Part shown: one piece after another, positions 23,834 to 32,861 of the stretch | How the letters are laid out: each line of letters opens with the position of its first letter | How positions within the stretch are numbered: the stretch's first letter is position 1 | Notes under the pieces: generated by a model | Seen by the model: the letters and a program-made list of their open reading frames with translations, nothing else | What the model was told of the DNA's origin: nothing | The model's database searches: none | Position numbers and translations under genes: made by a program | Source of the DNA: CAZAFD01 sp964484785 | GTDB taxonomy: Bacteria > Pseudomonadota > Alphaproteobacteria > Rickettsiales > UBA1997 | Direction of reading: 5' to 3' | DNA: 45,606 nt | Assembly: GCA_964484785.1 (NCBI GenBank) | Contig: CAZAFD010000003.1 | Location: forward strand, 1 to 45,606

Positions 23834-25573
23834 ATGATAGAGAGTGAAAATTCACAGTTAATAGAGGTATCTGATAAACCGGTGACGAAGTCTGTCAGAA
23901 AGACCTTAACTATAAAGAAAAAAACCGAAGAAGAGTCTGAAAATCTAAAAACAACGGAAACCAGTAATGATATTGCTGTAAGCAAAGATATAAAAGCTAA
24001 AGAAGAGCAAGGAGTAAGTACATTAGCAGAAGGTAGTCAAAATCAGAAAGAAACAAAGAACAGTGCTGACGCAAATAAATCTTCCCAAGGGAATAATAAG
24101 AAAAATTCTAAATCCCAGAAAAAAAATGTATCAGACGTTGAGACTCAGTTACCTCTTGGTGATACAAAGGTTGATGATAATTTAGATAATAATAAAAATA
24201 GAACACATACAAAAGATTCGACTAAGTTAACTGAAAATACAGATTCTGATTCAAATGAGAATGTTGCAGATGCTAATAAAACTAGTTCAAATGCACCGAG
24301 AAGTGTTATAGAGTTGAATTTTCTAAAACAAAAATCTGCTAAAGAATTAATCGAATACGCTGGTGATAAAATAGAAAATTTGTCTGACATGCACCGTCAG
24401 GACATGATATATGCTATTTTAAAGAACTTTTCCGAATCTAACCCTGATAATATAATTATAGGTGAGGGTGTATTGGAAATACTACCGGACAATTTCGGCT
24501 TCTTAAGGTCCACAAATACCAACTATGTGCCTGGACCAGACAATGTATATGTGTCTCCTATACAGATTAAAAAGTTTGGGTTAAGAACAGGAGATACAAT
24601 TAAGGGACAAATTAGGGCTCCTAAGAAAGGTGAGAAGTATTTTGCTTTAACTAGAGTTGATACTGTTAATTTTTTGGCACATGATCAAATTAGATATAGA
24701 TTAAGATTTGATGATCTTACCCCTTTATATCCTCAAGAGAAATTAAATATAGAGAATACCCTATCTTTTGAGAATAAAAAAGATGATACCACGAGAATCA
24801 TAGATATTATTTCACCTATAGGTAAAGGACAAAGAGCCTTAATAGTTGCTCCCCCAAAGACTGGTAAAACTACTATTTTACAAAACATAGCACATGCTAT
24901 TACTGATGCTCATCCTGAGGTTTATTTATTAGTATTGTTAATAGATGAAAGACCTGAGGAAGTTACTGATATGGTTAGAACTATTAATGGTGAGGTTGTA
25001 AGTTCTACGTTTGATGAACCAGCTACCAGACATGTCCAATTAGCAGAGATGGTTATAGAGAAAGCCAAGAGATTGGTGGAAGCAAAGAAAGATGTAGTTA
25101 TTTTATTAGATTCTATTACTAGATTAGCCAGAGCTTATAATACCGTAATACCTTCTTCTGGTAAGGTGTTGACTGGTGGTGTTGATGCTAATGCTTTGCA
25201 AAAACCAAAAAGATTCTTTGGTGCTGCTCGTAATATAGAAAATGGTGGTTCCTTGACTATAATTGCTACAGCTATGGTTGATACCGGTTCAAAGATGGAT
25301 GAAGTGATTTTTGAAGAGTTTAAGGGCACAGGAAACTCAGAAATTCTTTTGGACAGAAAATTGTCGGAAAAAAGAATCTTCCCGGCCATAGATATTATTA
25401 AATCTAGCACTAGGCGAGAAGAGCTATTGATAGACAACAAACGTTTGACCAAGACTTGGATGTTGAGAAAAATTCTAACGACTATGGATACAGTTGGAGC
25501 TATGGAATTTTTGAAAGAAAAACTTAGTGTTACAAAAACAAATGAAGAGTTTTTTAACTCAATGAATTCATAG
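23834..25573 (+). CDS. rho: Transcription termination factor Rho, with extended N-terminus
   Basis: Rho is the hexameric RNA helicase that terminates transcription. It has 579 residues against 419 in E. coli. Residues 1 to about 160 are a low-complexity, Lys/Asn/Ser/Glu-rich extension with no recognisable domain. The conserved protein starts near residue 165 with the helical N-terminal domain (SAKELIEYAGDKIE), then the RNA-binding cold-shock-like domain (ILPDNFGFLRS, YVSPIQIKKFGLRTGD). The ATPase core follows with Walker A (PPKTGKTT, residues 340-347), LIDERPEEVTDM and the Q/R-loop region (TGGVDANALQKPKRFFGAAR). A strong terminator follows. Confidence 0.97.
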   Translation: MIESENSQLIEVSDKPVTKSVRKTLTIKKKTEEESENLKTTETSNDIAVSKDIKAKEEQGVSTLAEGSQNQKETKNSADANKSSQGNNKKNSKSQKKNVSDVETQLPLGDTKVDDNLDNNKNRTHTKDSTKLTENTDSDSNENVADANKTSSNAPRSVIELNFLKQKSAKELIEYAGDKIENLSDMHRQDMIYAILKNFSESNPDNIIIGEGVLEILPDNFGFLRSTNTNYVPGPDNVYVSPIQIKKFGLRTGDTIKGQIRAPKKGEKYFALTRVDTVNFLAHDQIRYRLRFDDLTPLYPQEKLNIENTLSFENKKDDTTRIIDIISPIGKGQRALIVAPPKTGKTTILQNIAHAITDAHPEVYLLVLLIDERPEEVTDMVRTINGEVVSSTFDEPATRHVQLAEMVIEKAKRLVEAKKDVVILLDSITRLARAYNTVIPSSGKVLTGGVDANALQKPKRFFGAARNIENGGSLTIIATAMVDTGSKMDEVIFEEFKGTGNSEILLDRKLSEKRIFPAIDIIKSSTRREELLIDNKRLTKTWMLRKILTTMDTVGAMEFLKEKLSVTKTNEEFFNSMNS

Positions 25574-25601
25574 TTCAGAAAAACTACACAAAACAGTGAT
25601 A

Positions 25602-25640
25602 AAATCCACAACTTATTATTATAAGTTGTGGATTTTTTAT
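25602..25640 (+). terminator. Terminator after rho
   Basis: A perfect 15-bp stem (25602-25616 with 25621-25635, built on AATCCACAACTTAT) closes a 4-base loop and runs into TTTTTTAT. It is the longest intrinsic terminator stem on this strand and separates rho from rpsO. Confidence 0.93.
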
Positions 25641-25716
25641 TTTTATATTTATATATTTCACTTACAACTGCACTTTGAGGCGGTGATTTTTATTAAAAAC
25701 TCAATAGTATTATAAG

Positions 25717-25986
25717 ATGTCAATTCAAAAGGAATTTAAAAAGCAATTAATTCAAGATTACGCTACAAGTACAAACGACACTGGTTCAGTTGAAGTACAG
25801 ACAGCAATACTTACGGAAAGAATCAAAAATATTACAGAACACTTAAAAACACATCAACAGGACTATTCTTGCCGAAGAGGTTTGTTAATTTTAGTGGCTA
25901 GAAGAAAAAGGTTACTTAACTACTTAAAGAATGATTCAAAAACCCGTTATGAAGCTCTAATAGCTAAGCTTGGTTTAAGAAAATAA
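25717..25986 (+). CDS. rpsO: 30S ribosomal protein S15
   Basis: S15 binds the 16S rRNA central domain early in 30S assembly. The 89-residue product has the full signature (TGSVEVQTAILTERI, then RRGLLILVARRKRLLNYLK). It is 19 bp upstream of pnp, the classic rpsO-pnp pair, which in many bacteria is regulated at the mRNA level by S15 and by PNPase/RNase III. Confidence 0.98.
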   Translation: MSIQKEFKKQLIQDYATSTNDTGSVEVQTAILTERIKNITEHLKTHQQDYSCRRGLLILVARRKRLLNYLKNDSKTRYEALIAKLGLRK

Positions 25987-26005
25987 GTTAATTATAAGGA
26001 AGACG

Positions 26006-28117
26006 ATGTTCAACATAAGGAAAAAAGAAATTATTTGGGGTGGGAAGAAATTAAGTTTAGAAACTGGTAGAATTGGTAGACAAGCTAGTAGTGTGATCGC
26101 AAGATTGGGTAATACTGTAGTTATGGCTAATGTAACTATAGCTGATAGTGAAAGCGAAGGGTTAAACTTTATTCCTCTAACGATTAACTATATAGAAAAG
26201 TACTATGCCGCTGGTCAGATACCACCTGGATTCATAAAAAGAGAAACGAAACCTAGTGATCATGAGGTTCTGGTAGCTAGACTAATTGATAGGCCAATAA
26301 GACCTTTATTTCCTGAGAGTTATAGATACGAAACAAATGTTTTTTGCACTTTGTTGGCCCATGATGATAATGATGCTCCTGTAGAAATAGTTGCGAGTAT
26401 AGCTGCATCTGCGGCCTTAACTATTTCCAAGGCTAATTTTGAAGGTCCTATCGCCGCTGCTAAAGTTGGTTATGTAGATGGAGACTTTATTCTTAACCCA
26501 ACATCTGCTTTTAAAAACGGAGGTAAGCTAGAATTAGTAGTAGCTGGTACAGATGATAGCGTCTTAATGGTAGAGTCTGAAGTTAAGGAATTGTCCGAGG
26601 AAACCATGTTAGCTGCTATAGAATTTGGTCATAATGCATTAAAAGAAGTTGTACAGTTGATTAAGGACTTTACTAGTGAATGTGAAGTAGAAAAATTACC
26701 TTTATCATCCAAAGACTATAGTGATTTAAAAACCAATATAGAAAGTACTTTTAGAGCGGATGTAGAAGCAGCTTTTGAAATAACAGAAAAACTAAAGAGA
26801 CAAGACGCATTAAAAGCTATTGTTGATAGGTTAAGTGAGCAATTTGTTCCAGATGATGCTGATGATGTATACAGGAACACGGTTGACCTAATCTTTAAAA
26901 ATCTACAACGTAGCGTTGTTAGAACAAAGCTACTTACCATAGGGAAGAGAATTGATGGTAGAAGCCCTGTAGAGGTTAGACCAATAAAAGCAGAGATTGA
27001 TATATTACCCGTTGTTCATGGTTCTGCTCTCTTTACAAGAGGTGAAACCCAGTCCTTATCTGTTTTAACTTTGGGTTCTGGATATGATGAGCAGATAGTT
27101 GATGGTGTTGGTAAGGATATTGAACGAGAAAAGTTTATGCTACATTATAACTTCCCACCATACGCTGTTGGTTCTTGCGGTAAATTAGGCGCACCAGGTA
27201 GAAGAGAAATAGGCCATGGTAAGTTAGCATGGAAGGCTCTAAATAGTATTATGGTTACTGGAGAAAATTTCCCATATACGGTTAGGATAGTATCCGAAAT
27301 TACTGAATCAAATGGCTCTTCATCCATGGCTACAGTATGTGCTGGTTCTCTTGTATTAATGGCTTCTGGAGTGCCTATGAAAGCACCCGTTGCTGGTATC
27401 GCTATGGGTTTAGTTAAAGAACAAGATAGATTTATTGTTCTCAGCGATATTATGGGTGACGAAGATTCACTTGGCGATATGGATTTTAAGGTGGCTGGTA
27501 CAAAAGATGCTATCACCGCTCTACAAATGGATATTAAATGTAAGGGTGTTAGTACAGAAATTATGCGTGTAGCTCTTGAGCAGGCTAAAGCTGGCCGATT
27601 ACATATTCTAGGAGAAATGGCTAAAGCTATTACTGAGTCTAGAGAAGATGTTGCAGAAACTGCTCCAAAAATAACATTAATAAAAATTCCAGTAGAGAAG
27701 ATTAAGGATGTTATTGGTTCTCAAGGTAAGGTTATAAAGAACATAACCGAGGTTACGGATACCAATATTGACATTAATGATGATGGTTCTGTAAAGATTT
27801 TTGGTCCGAACACTAAAAAAGTTGGGGAGGCTATTAATATGATTCAGGATATTATATTTGAGCCAGAGGTAGGACATGTATATAATGGTACTGTAGCTAA
27901 AATTATTGATGCTGGAGCCTTTGTTACATTGTCTGGAAACAAGGATGGCTTTGTTCATATTAGTGAATTAGCTAACTATAGAGTTGACTTTGTGGATGAT
28001 GTTTTAACTGAAGGTGAAACTATAAAAGTAAAAGTTATAGGTTTTGATCGAAAGGGCAAGCCTAAGTTGAGCTATAGAGCTGTTGACCAAAAAACTGGTC
28101 AAGTTATTAATAACTAA
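26006..28117 (+). CDS. pnp: Polyribonucleotide nucleotidyltransferase (PNPase)
   Basis: PNPase degrades RNA 3' to 5' using phosphate and is a core part of RNA turnover. The 703-residue protein has the usual order: RNase PH-like domain 1 (with FIPLTINYIEKYYAAGQIPP), a helical linker, RNase PH domain 2 (FTRGETQSL and MGDEDSLGDMDFKVAG, holding the catalytic acidic residues), a KH domain near residue 565 (IPVEKIKDVIGSQGKVIKNI) and an S1 domain at the C-terminus (EVGHVYNGTVAKIIDAGAFV). An AAGGAAG ribosome-binding site precedes the ATG. A terminator follows. Confidence 0.99.
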   Translation: MFNIRKKEIIWGGKKLSLETGRIGRQASSVIARLGNTVVMANVTIADSESEGLNFIPLTINYIEKYYAAGQIPPGFIKRETKPSDHEVLVARLIDRPIRPLFPESYRYETNVFCTLLAHDDNDAPVEIVASIAASAALTISKANFEGPIAAAKVGYVDGDFILNPTSAFKNGGKLELVVAGTDDSVLMVESEVKELSEETMLAAIEFGHNALKEVVQLIKDFTSECEVEKLPLSSKDYSDLKTNIESTFRADVEAAFEITEKLKRQDALKAIVDRLSEQFVPDDADDVYRNTVDLIFKNLQRSVVRTKLLTIGKRIDGRSPVEVRPIKAEIDILPVVHGSALFTRGETQSLSVLTLGSGYDEQIVDGVGKDIEREKFMLHYNFPPYAVGSCGKLGAPGRREIGHGKLAWKALNSIMVTGENFPYTVRIVSEITESNGSSSMATVCAGSLVLMASGVPMKAPVAGIAMGLVKEQDRFIVLSDIMGDEDSLGDMDFKVAGTKDAITALQMDIKCKGVSTEIMRVALEQAKAGRLHILGEMAKAITESREDVAETAPKITLIKIPVEKIKDVIGSQGKVIKNITEVTDTNIDINDDGSVKIFGPNTKKVGEAINMIQDIIFEPEVGHVYNGTVAKIIDAGAFVTLSGNKDGFVHISELANYRVDFVDDVLTEGETIKVKVIGFDRKGKPKLSYRAVDQKTGQVINN

Positions 28118-28139
28118 CCTGTTTTATTTAAAGAATATT

Positions 28140-28171
28140 ATATACCTACAAGGTTTTGTAGGTATATTTTT
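28140..28171 (+). terminator. Terminator after pnp
   Basis: A 12-bp perfect stem, ATATACCTACAA (28140-28151) with TTGTAGGTATAT (28156-28167), closes a GGTT loop and is followed by TTTT. It ends the rpsO-pnp transcript. Confidence 0.92.
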
Positions 28172-28195
28172 ATGTTTTGAATTTGTTTTACTAAG

Positions 28196-28255
28196 TTGAC
28201 AAGCAAAAATTATATAATAACCTATCACGCGGTACACATGCGATGTGTGTACACA
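28196..28255. promoter_or_regulatory. Structured intergenic stretch between pnp and mnmG
   Basis: A TTGACA (28196-28201) is followed only 11 bp later by TATAAT (28213-28218), too close for a standard promoter. Then comes a small hairpin, ACACAT (28234-28239) with ATGTGT (28243-28248), extendable by two G-T pairs, which overlaps the 10-bp palindrome TGTGTACACA (28246-28255). The inner GTGTACAC also occurs in the leader at 21123-21130. Operator, small RNA or chance remain open. Confidence 0.3.
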
Positions 28256-28296
28256 AGGGCATTATATATGGAAACGTAATAATAGTATTTGTTTAT

Positions 28297-28374
28297 ATGG
28301 TAAAAAAATTAGTATTTTTTATAATTTCTCTAGGATGTATAATACATAGTATATTTAATGTTAATAATGGTTAG
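28297..28374 (+). CDS. Possible 25-residue hydrophobic peptide
   Basis: ATG 28297 opens a 25-codon frame, MVKKLVFFIISLGCIIHSIF followed by NVNNG and TAG, that looks like a small membrane or lipoprotein-like peptide with one cysteine after a hydrophobic stretch. There is no ribosome-binding site, and the last 14 bases overlap the 3' end of mnmG on the other strand. It could equally be a chance frame in AT-rich DNA. Confidence 0.2.
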   Translation: MVKKLVFFIISLGCIIHSIFNVNNG

Positions 28375-30211
28375 ACTTTTCGTTTAATTTTTTAATAATC
28401 ATTATTAAATTAATTAGTCCAGCAGGCGTCATACCTGGCAGACGGCTGGCTACTTCGATGTTATACGGGCGATATGTTTTTAATTTTTCTTTTAATTCAT
28501 TGGTAAGACCAGGTAAACTGTCGTAGTTGAGAGAAGAAGGGATAATAAGTTCTTTCTCTTTGGTGAGAAGGGAAACATCTTGTGCTTGTCTTTTGAGATA
28601 GGGCATGTAGAGAGCTTCTATTGCAACTTGGTTTAAAGCATTAATATCAAAATCTCTCAAACAATCAAAGTGTAGTATTAGCTGTTCTAAATTTATATTT
28701 GGAAAAGACAATAGTTCATATAAACTGCGCTTTTCTCCATCCTGCTTGATAGAGATATTTAGATCCTTTAATTTATTTGGACTTAATACATACCCCTCTA
28801 GAAAACTTTTAGTTTTATTGATTTTATTTTTACGTTCGTAAAAAACTCTTTGTCTTTCCTGACTTATACACCCATACCTGATGCCTTCTTCAGTCAATCT
28901 TAGATCGGCATTATCGCTTCTTATAAAAAGCCTGTATTCAGCACGCGATGTAAACATTCTATAGGGTTCTTTTGTGCCAAATGTAGTTAAATCATCTATT
29001 AAAACACCAATAAAACTATTTTGTCTGTCTAGAATAAGTTGTTTGCTTGAAGCACTATTAATACCAGCAATAAGGCCTTGAGCTGCTGCTTCTTCATAAC
29101 CAGTTGTGCCATTAATTTGTCCAGCTAAATATAAGTTTTTAATTTTTTTTGTTTCTAAACTTGGTTTAATTTCTAAAGGATCTATATAGTCATATTCAAT
29201 GGCGTAAGCATATTGTAATATTTTACAGTTTTCTAGACCCTTAATAGTTCTAATAAATTCTTCCTGTATATCGGTTGGTAAAGATGTAGATATCCCATTA
29301 GGGTATACTATATTACTGTTTACACCCTCTACTTCTAAGAATATTTGATGTCTTTCTCTGTCGCTAAAACGAAGTATCTTATCTTCTATTGATGGGCAAT
29401 ATCTTGGTCCTCTACCAGTAATTTTACCGCCATATAAAGCAGTTTTTTCTAGATTACTTCTAATAATATCATGAGTTTTTTGATTTGTATAAGTTATATG
29501 GCAGTTTATTTGCGGTACTTCTATTTTACTATGTAAATAAGAAAACGGTGTTGGAATACTGTCGCTTGTTTGTAATTCTAAATCTGTGAAATCTATAGAC
29601 GATCTATCGATTCTTGCTGGGGTACCAGTTTTTAATCTCCCAATGTTAAAATTATATCTTTTAAAGAATTCGCCTAATTTATTAGACGGTTTTTCATGAA
29701 TCCTACCTGCTGGATAGTTGGTATGGCCTACATGAATAACACCATTTAAAAATGTACCAGTGGTTACAATTATTGCTTCTGCATAAATTTTTTCCTTATT
29801 ACTTAGTATTACCCCAAGCGCCTGTTGATCTTTAACTATAATATCAATTACTTCATCTTCTATTATGTCTAAATTCGAAAATTCAGAAAGAAATTTAGAC
29901 ATGGCAGTTTTGTATAGAGATCTGTCCACTTGACAACGAGGGGAATGTACAGCTGGCCCTTTGCTCTTGTTTAAAATTTTAAAATGTGTTCCAGATAGAT
30001 CTGCACACTTTCCCATTAATCCGTCTAGGGCGTCTATTTCTCTGACTAAAGTACCCTTGGCAACGCCTCCAATAGATGGATTGCAAGATAGCTCACCGAT
30101 ATTATTCTTATTAAAAGTGATTAAAGCTACATTTTTACCCATTCGTGCAACTACTGCTGCTGCCTCGCATCCAGCGTGCCCAGCACCTATTACTATTGTA
30201 TGATATAACAT
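28361..30211 (-). CDS. mnmG: tRNA uridine-5-carboxymethylaminomethyl modification enzyme MnmG
   Basis: MnmG, with MnmE, installs cmnm5 on U34 of several tRNAs using FAD and folate. The 616-residue protein is of normal length. The FAD-binding GAGHAGCEAA lies at residues 8-17, followed by NPSIGGVAKG, the GTFLNG and GRLKTGTP motifs, DDLTTFGTKEPYRMFTSRAEYR and the C-terminal helical domain with ASRLPGMTPAGL. The start overlaps the upstream lipoprotein stop by one base (TAATG). MnmE is not in the window. Confidence 0.98.
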   Translation of the reverse strand: MLYHTIVIGAGHAGCEAAAVVARMGKNVALITFNKNNIGELSCNPSIGGVAKGTLVREIDALDGLMGKCADLSGTHFKILNKSKGPAVHSPRCQVDRSLYKTAMSKFLSEFSNLDIIEDEVIDIIVKDQQALGVILSNKEKIYAEAIIVTTGTFLNGVIHVGHTNYPAGRIHEKPSNKLGEFFKRYNFNIGRLKTGTPARIDRSSIDFTDLELQTSDSIPTPFSYLHSKIEVPQINCHITYTNQKTHDIIRSNLEKTALYGGKITGRGPRYCPSIEDKILRFSDRERHQIFLEVEGVNSNIVYPNGISTSLPTDIQEEFIRTIKGLENCKILQYAYAIEYDYIDPLEIKPSLETKKIKNLYLAGQINGTTGYEEAAAQGLIAGINSASSKQLILDRQNSFIGVLIDDLTTFGTKEPYRMFTSRAEYRLFIRSDNADLRLTEEGIRYGCISQERQRVFYERKNKINKTKSFLEGYVLSPNKLKDLNISIKQDGEKRSLYELLSFPNINLEQLILHFDCLRDFDINALNQVAIEALYMPYLKRQAQDVSLLTKEKELIIPSSLNYDSLPGLTNELKEKLKTYRPYNIEVASRLPGMTPAGLINLIMIIKKLNEKSNHY

Positions 30212-30852
30212 TATTCTTTTTTATTAAAAATATTTCTAAATCTTTCTTTCAAATTTTCTATAGTTCCTGTTGGCTTTTCTGGCTCTTTAGGTTTGTTTTG
30301 TGTTTGTTCCTTGATAAGTTGTAAAGTTTCCCTACGTCTTTCCTGATTTTCTTCCAAAATTAATTGCCAATAGTCGAAATTTATTTGCAATGTGGTATAA
30401 TTAATGTGATTAAAAGATTTTTCCTGGATCTTGGCAGGATCTAAAAACTTATATTTATTGTAATTCAGTTTTTTGTTTTGTTTTACTATAAAAGGTCCAT
30501 GGTTATTTTTTGTATATATGTACTCATCTGGTTTTTGTCTTTCATTTAGGACATTTACATAATTCTGAAGAAACTTCTTATTCAAAGCTTCTCTTTTATT
30601 TTTTTCCACCTCTATGCTTTTCATACGATTCATCTCAGCATCATAATATATATTATTTTGTGCTGCGATCAACCTATGTTTGTCCCTTTGTTTTTTTATT
30701 GTGTTTTCATGCTTAGCCAAAAATTCCCTATTATACTTGTCTACCGGGGATTTTTTAATTATTAAACCACAACTGCTTATCAGGCATGCTAATGTTACTA
30801 TAGCAATAAGTCTTTTATAAGATTTACTTTTTGCTAAAAATGAATATATCAT
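30211..30852 (-). CDS. Predicted lipoprotein of unknown function
   Basis: The product has 213 residues. The N-terminus holds basic residues, a hydrophobic core and a lipobox ISSC (within TLACLISSCGL, Cys at about residue 28), so it is probably lipidated. The mature part is charged and helical, rich in Lys, Asn and Glu, with likely coiled coil in residues 44-110 and a polar C-terminal tail. No known domain is recognised. It overlaps the SPOR-domain gene by 29 bp upstream and mnmG by 1 bp downstream, indicating a single operon. A role in the envelope alongside the SPOR protein is an inference from position. Confidence 0.7.
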   Translation of the reverse strand: MIYSFLAKSKSYKRLIAIVTLACLISSCGLIIKKSPVDKYNREFLAKHENTIKKQRDKHRLIAAQNNIYYDAEMNRMKSIEVEKNKREALNKKFLQNYVNVLNERQKPDEYIYTKNNHGPFIVKQNKKLNYNKYKFLDPAKIQEKSFNHINYTTLQINFDYWQLILEENQERRRETLQLIKEQTQNKPKEPEKPTGTIENLKERFRNIFNKKE

Positions 30853-32253
30853 AATGTCCTAGCTCAATAATTCTCTCTTTTTCTTGTTCGGCCTGTAATT
30901 TATTACTAAAAGGCCCAACAGTTGTTCTATAGTATGTTTGTCCATTAACTTTAGTTGGTTCAATCTTCCCTTTTTCAGTTAGTTGGTATTTTTTTAATAG
31001 AGCCTCTCCTTCTTTTTTATCCAAAGATGAGTTCAACTGTACATAAAATTGTGGTATTTCAACCTTTTTAACAGTGGCTGGCTGTTTTTTTGGCGGTTGT
31101 ACAGTGTTTTTCTTTTGTATTTGCACTGTAGTACTACCTGTCGTGGTTTCAGCGGTGCTGCCTATTAAATTAGAACTAGGTTGTTTTTCTTCTTTTATAA
31201 CAATGATGTTTTCTTCTTTTATATTTTTGCTAGTTTTATTCTTTTGTTTGGATAAATCGGTTTTCTTTGTGTTTGATTTCTTCTGTATATTTGTTTGTGT
31301 AATCGTTTTAACATCTTTTGTGTCAGATATTTGTATTTTGTCCGTAGAACTTGTATTAATATTTTTTTCAGAAATTTTTGCTACCTTTTGCGGTGTTTCT
31401 TTTGTTGTCTTATCTTCTGTTTTAGTGATTTTTATTTTTGAATCCTGAGATGCTTCAACTGGTTTATTTTGAATCTTTGTTGAAAGCTTCTTGGCAGGCT
31501 TAGTTGTGACTATAGACTTTTGATTTTGTAAAGCATCTGTTTCTGGACTTCGGATTACGTTGGCAGTCATTACTAAATTGATTTTCTTTTNNNNNNNNNN
31601 GGAGTTTGACTCGGCTGGGATATGGTTTCCGGTTTAGATAAAATATCTTCTATAGTAGTTTCAATGTTTTTATCATATGGAACAGTTTTTGTTTCTTTAT
31701 TTACAATTAATTTAGGGTGTGTATCACTAGGCTTGGTTGTTAGTTTTATACTGGTTTCTTCAGGTTTTGTATTTTTCTTATTAATTTTATCATTTTTGTT
31801 AACCACTATGGTCTCGGTAGCTGTTGGCTTGTGTTCTTGATGTTTAGGAGCTACAATCTCGGCTGTTTTTATTTCAATATTTTCAAAAAGTGAAGGCGGT
31901 AGATAATCAAAGTCTTCTATAGTCTTTTGTCTTTGGATATCTTTAATCTCCTCCATTATTTTTGTTTTTAAGATATTATTTTGTTCTATATTTTTTTCAA
32001 TTTGCCTATTATAGGCAGCTATATCGTTTTTTGAGTTTGTGATTAGTGTCTTATTATTATTTTGATTCCTTATATTATTGGATACCAATTGAGTATTATT
32101 ATGGCTATAATTGGTTTGATTATTATTTACTTGTTGTAAATAAACCTGGTTTAACTTTGGAGTTACTTTATGCGTGTACATTCTATGGTCTAATGCATTT
32201 CTGGTGCTACATGCTGTTAATGAAATCAAAAATAGTAATAGAAGTTTTCTCAT
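30824..32253 (-). CDS. SPOR-domain lipoprotein, interrupted by an assembly gap
   Basis: The upstream part (ATG 32253) starts MRKLLLLFLISLTACS, a clear lipoprotein signal with lipobox LTAC, then an Asn/Gln-rich and Lys/Thr/Pro-rich region of about 200 residues up to ten Ns at 31591-31600. Downstream of the Ns the frame is open from the gap edge through the ATG at 31570 and continues in the same Lys/Thr-rich style to a C-terminal SPOR domain (IPQFYVQLNSSLDKKEGEAL, then YYRTTVGPFSN). SPOR domains bind denuded septal peptidoglycan. The halves are in different frames only if the gap is really ten bases, so one gene with an unresolved low-complexity stretch is the best reading. Two genes cannot be excluded. 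Confidence 0.75.
31591..31600. other. Assembly gap (10 N)
   Basis: Ten undetermined bases lie inside the low-complexity part of the SPOR-domain gene. The round number suggests a placeholder rather than a measured length. Confidence 0.98.
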
Positions 32254-32338
32254 TTTAATAAGTGTTAATTAATCTCCACCAACTCGTGGCAACAACGTAT
32301 CAATATAAATAAAAAAATCAATATTGACCTAAAAGTAT

Positions 32339-32391
32339 TTGACAAATTTATTGCAATTTTATTTAAGGTGGATATTAGTTAATTAACTAAT
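32339..32391 (+). promoter_or_regulatory. nrdR promoter and 18-bp palindrome
   Basis: TTGACA (32339-32344) and TTTAAG (32362-32367) are 17 bp apart. A perfect 18-bp palindrome, ATTAGTTAATTAACTAAT, occupies 32374-32391, at or just after the expected transcript start and 17 bp before the nrdR ATG. It does not resemble the usual NrdR box (ACAC-ATATA-GTGT type), so any regulator is unknown. Confidence 0.5.
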
Positions 32392-32408
32392 TATTATCAA
32401 ATATTCTT

Positions 32409-32861
32409 ATGAAATGTCCATTTTGTGGCAACGAAGAGACACAAGTAAAGGATAGTAGAATTTATAATGATGGTGTATCCATCAAGCGTAGACGTATCTG
32501 TACTAATTGTGAAAGTCGATTTACGACTTTAGAAGAGATTATTAAGAAAGAAGTCTATGTTATTAAGCGCGATGGTAGAAAAGAATTGTTTGATAAACAC
32601 AAACTTCGCACATCTATTGAACTTGGTTCTGGTAAAAGACTAACTGATTCTCAGTTAAATGATATAATAAACAGAATCTTAAATAAACTTGATCTTGTAG
32701 TTGACAACGAGATAAAAAGTGTTGAAATCGGCGAAATGATTATGTGTGAATTAGAAAAAATAGACAAGGTAGCTTTTATAAGATTTGCTTCTGTGTACAA
32801 GAAATTTGAGAATCCGGAAGATTTTAACAACTTTATCAAGAAATTAAAAGATAATGTCTGA
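32409..32861 (+). CDS. nrdR: Transcriptional repressor NrdR
   Basis: NrdR represses ribonucleotide reductase genes according to dATP/ATP level. The 150-residue protein is of normal length. The zinc ribbon is complete (CPFCGNEET at residues 3-11 and CTNCESRF at residues 31-38). An ATP-cone domain spans residues 49-139 (VYVIKRDGRKELFDKHKL onward). The 3' end overlaps the following gene by 8 bp. Confidence 0.97.
   Translation: MKCPFCGNEETQVKDSRIYNDGVSIKRRRICTNCESRFTTLEEIIKKEVYVIKRDGRKELFDKHKLRTSIELGSGKRLTDSQLNDIINRILNKLDLVVDNEIKSVEIGEMIMCELEKIDKVAFIRFASVYKKFENPEDFNNFIKKLKDNV

Noticed and set aside
25602..25640. DnaA-box-like sequence (AATCCACAA) as part of an origin
   Set aside because: It forms the stem of the rho terminator, differs from TTATCCACA in two bases and has no clustered partners.
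28196..28260. 4.5S (SRP) RNA or another known small RNA
   Set aside because: The GGAAG-type SRP loop is missing and only short hairpins are present.
28118..28360. Replication origin next to mnmG
   Set aside because: mnmG is often near oriC in bacteria, but no DnaA-box cluster or dnaA/parAB genes are seen here.
30824..31570. Lys/Thr-rich frame on the opposite strand (31074-31448) as a membrane protein
   Set aside because: It is the reverse complement of the low-complexity SPOR protein region and looks hydrophobic only for that reason.
31573..32253. A complete 226-residue protein ending just after the Ns
   Set aside because: Its last residues depend on the ten undetermined bases; the gap length is probably not real.
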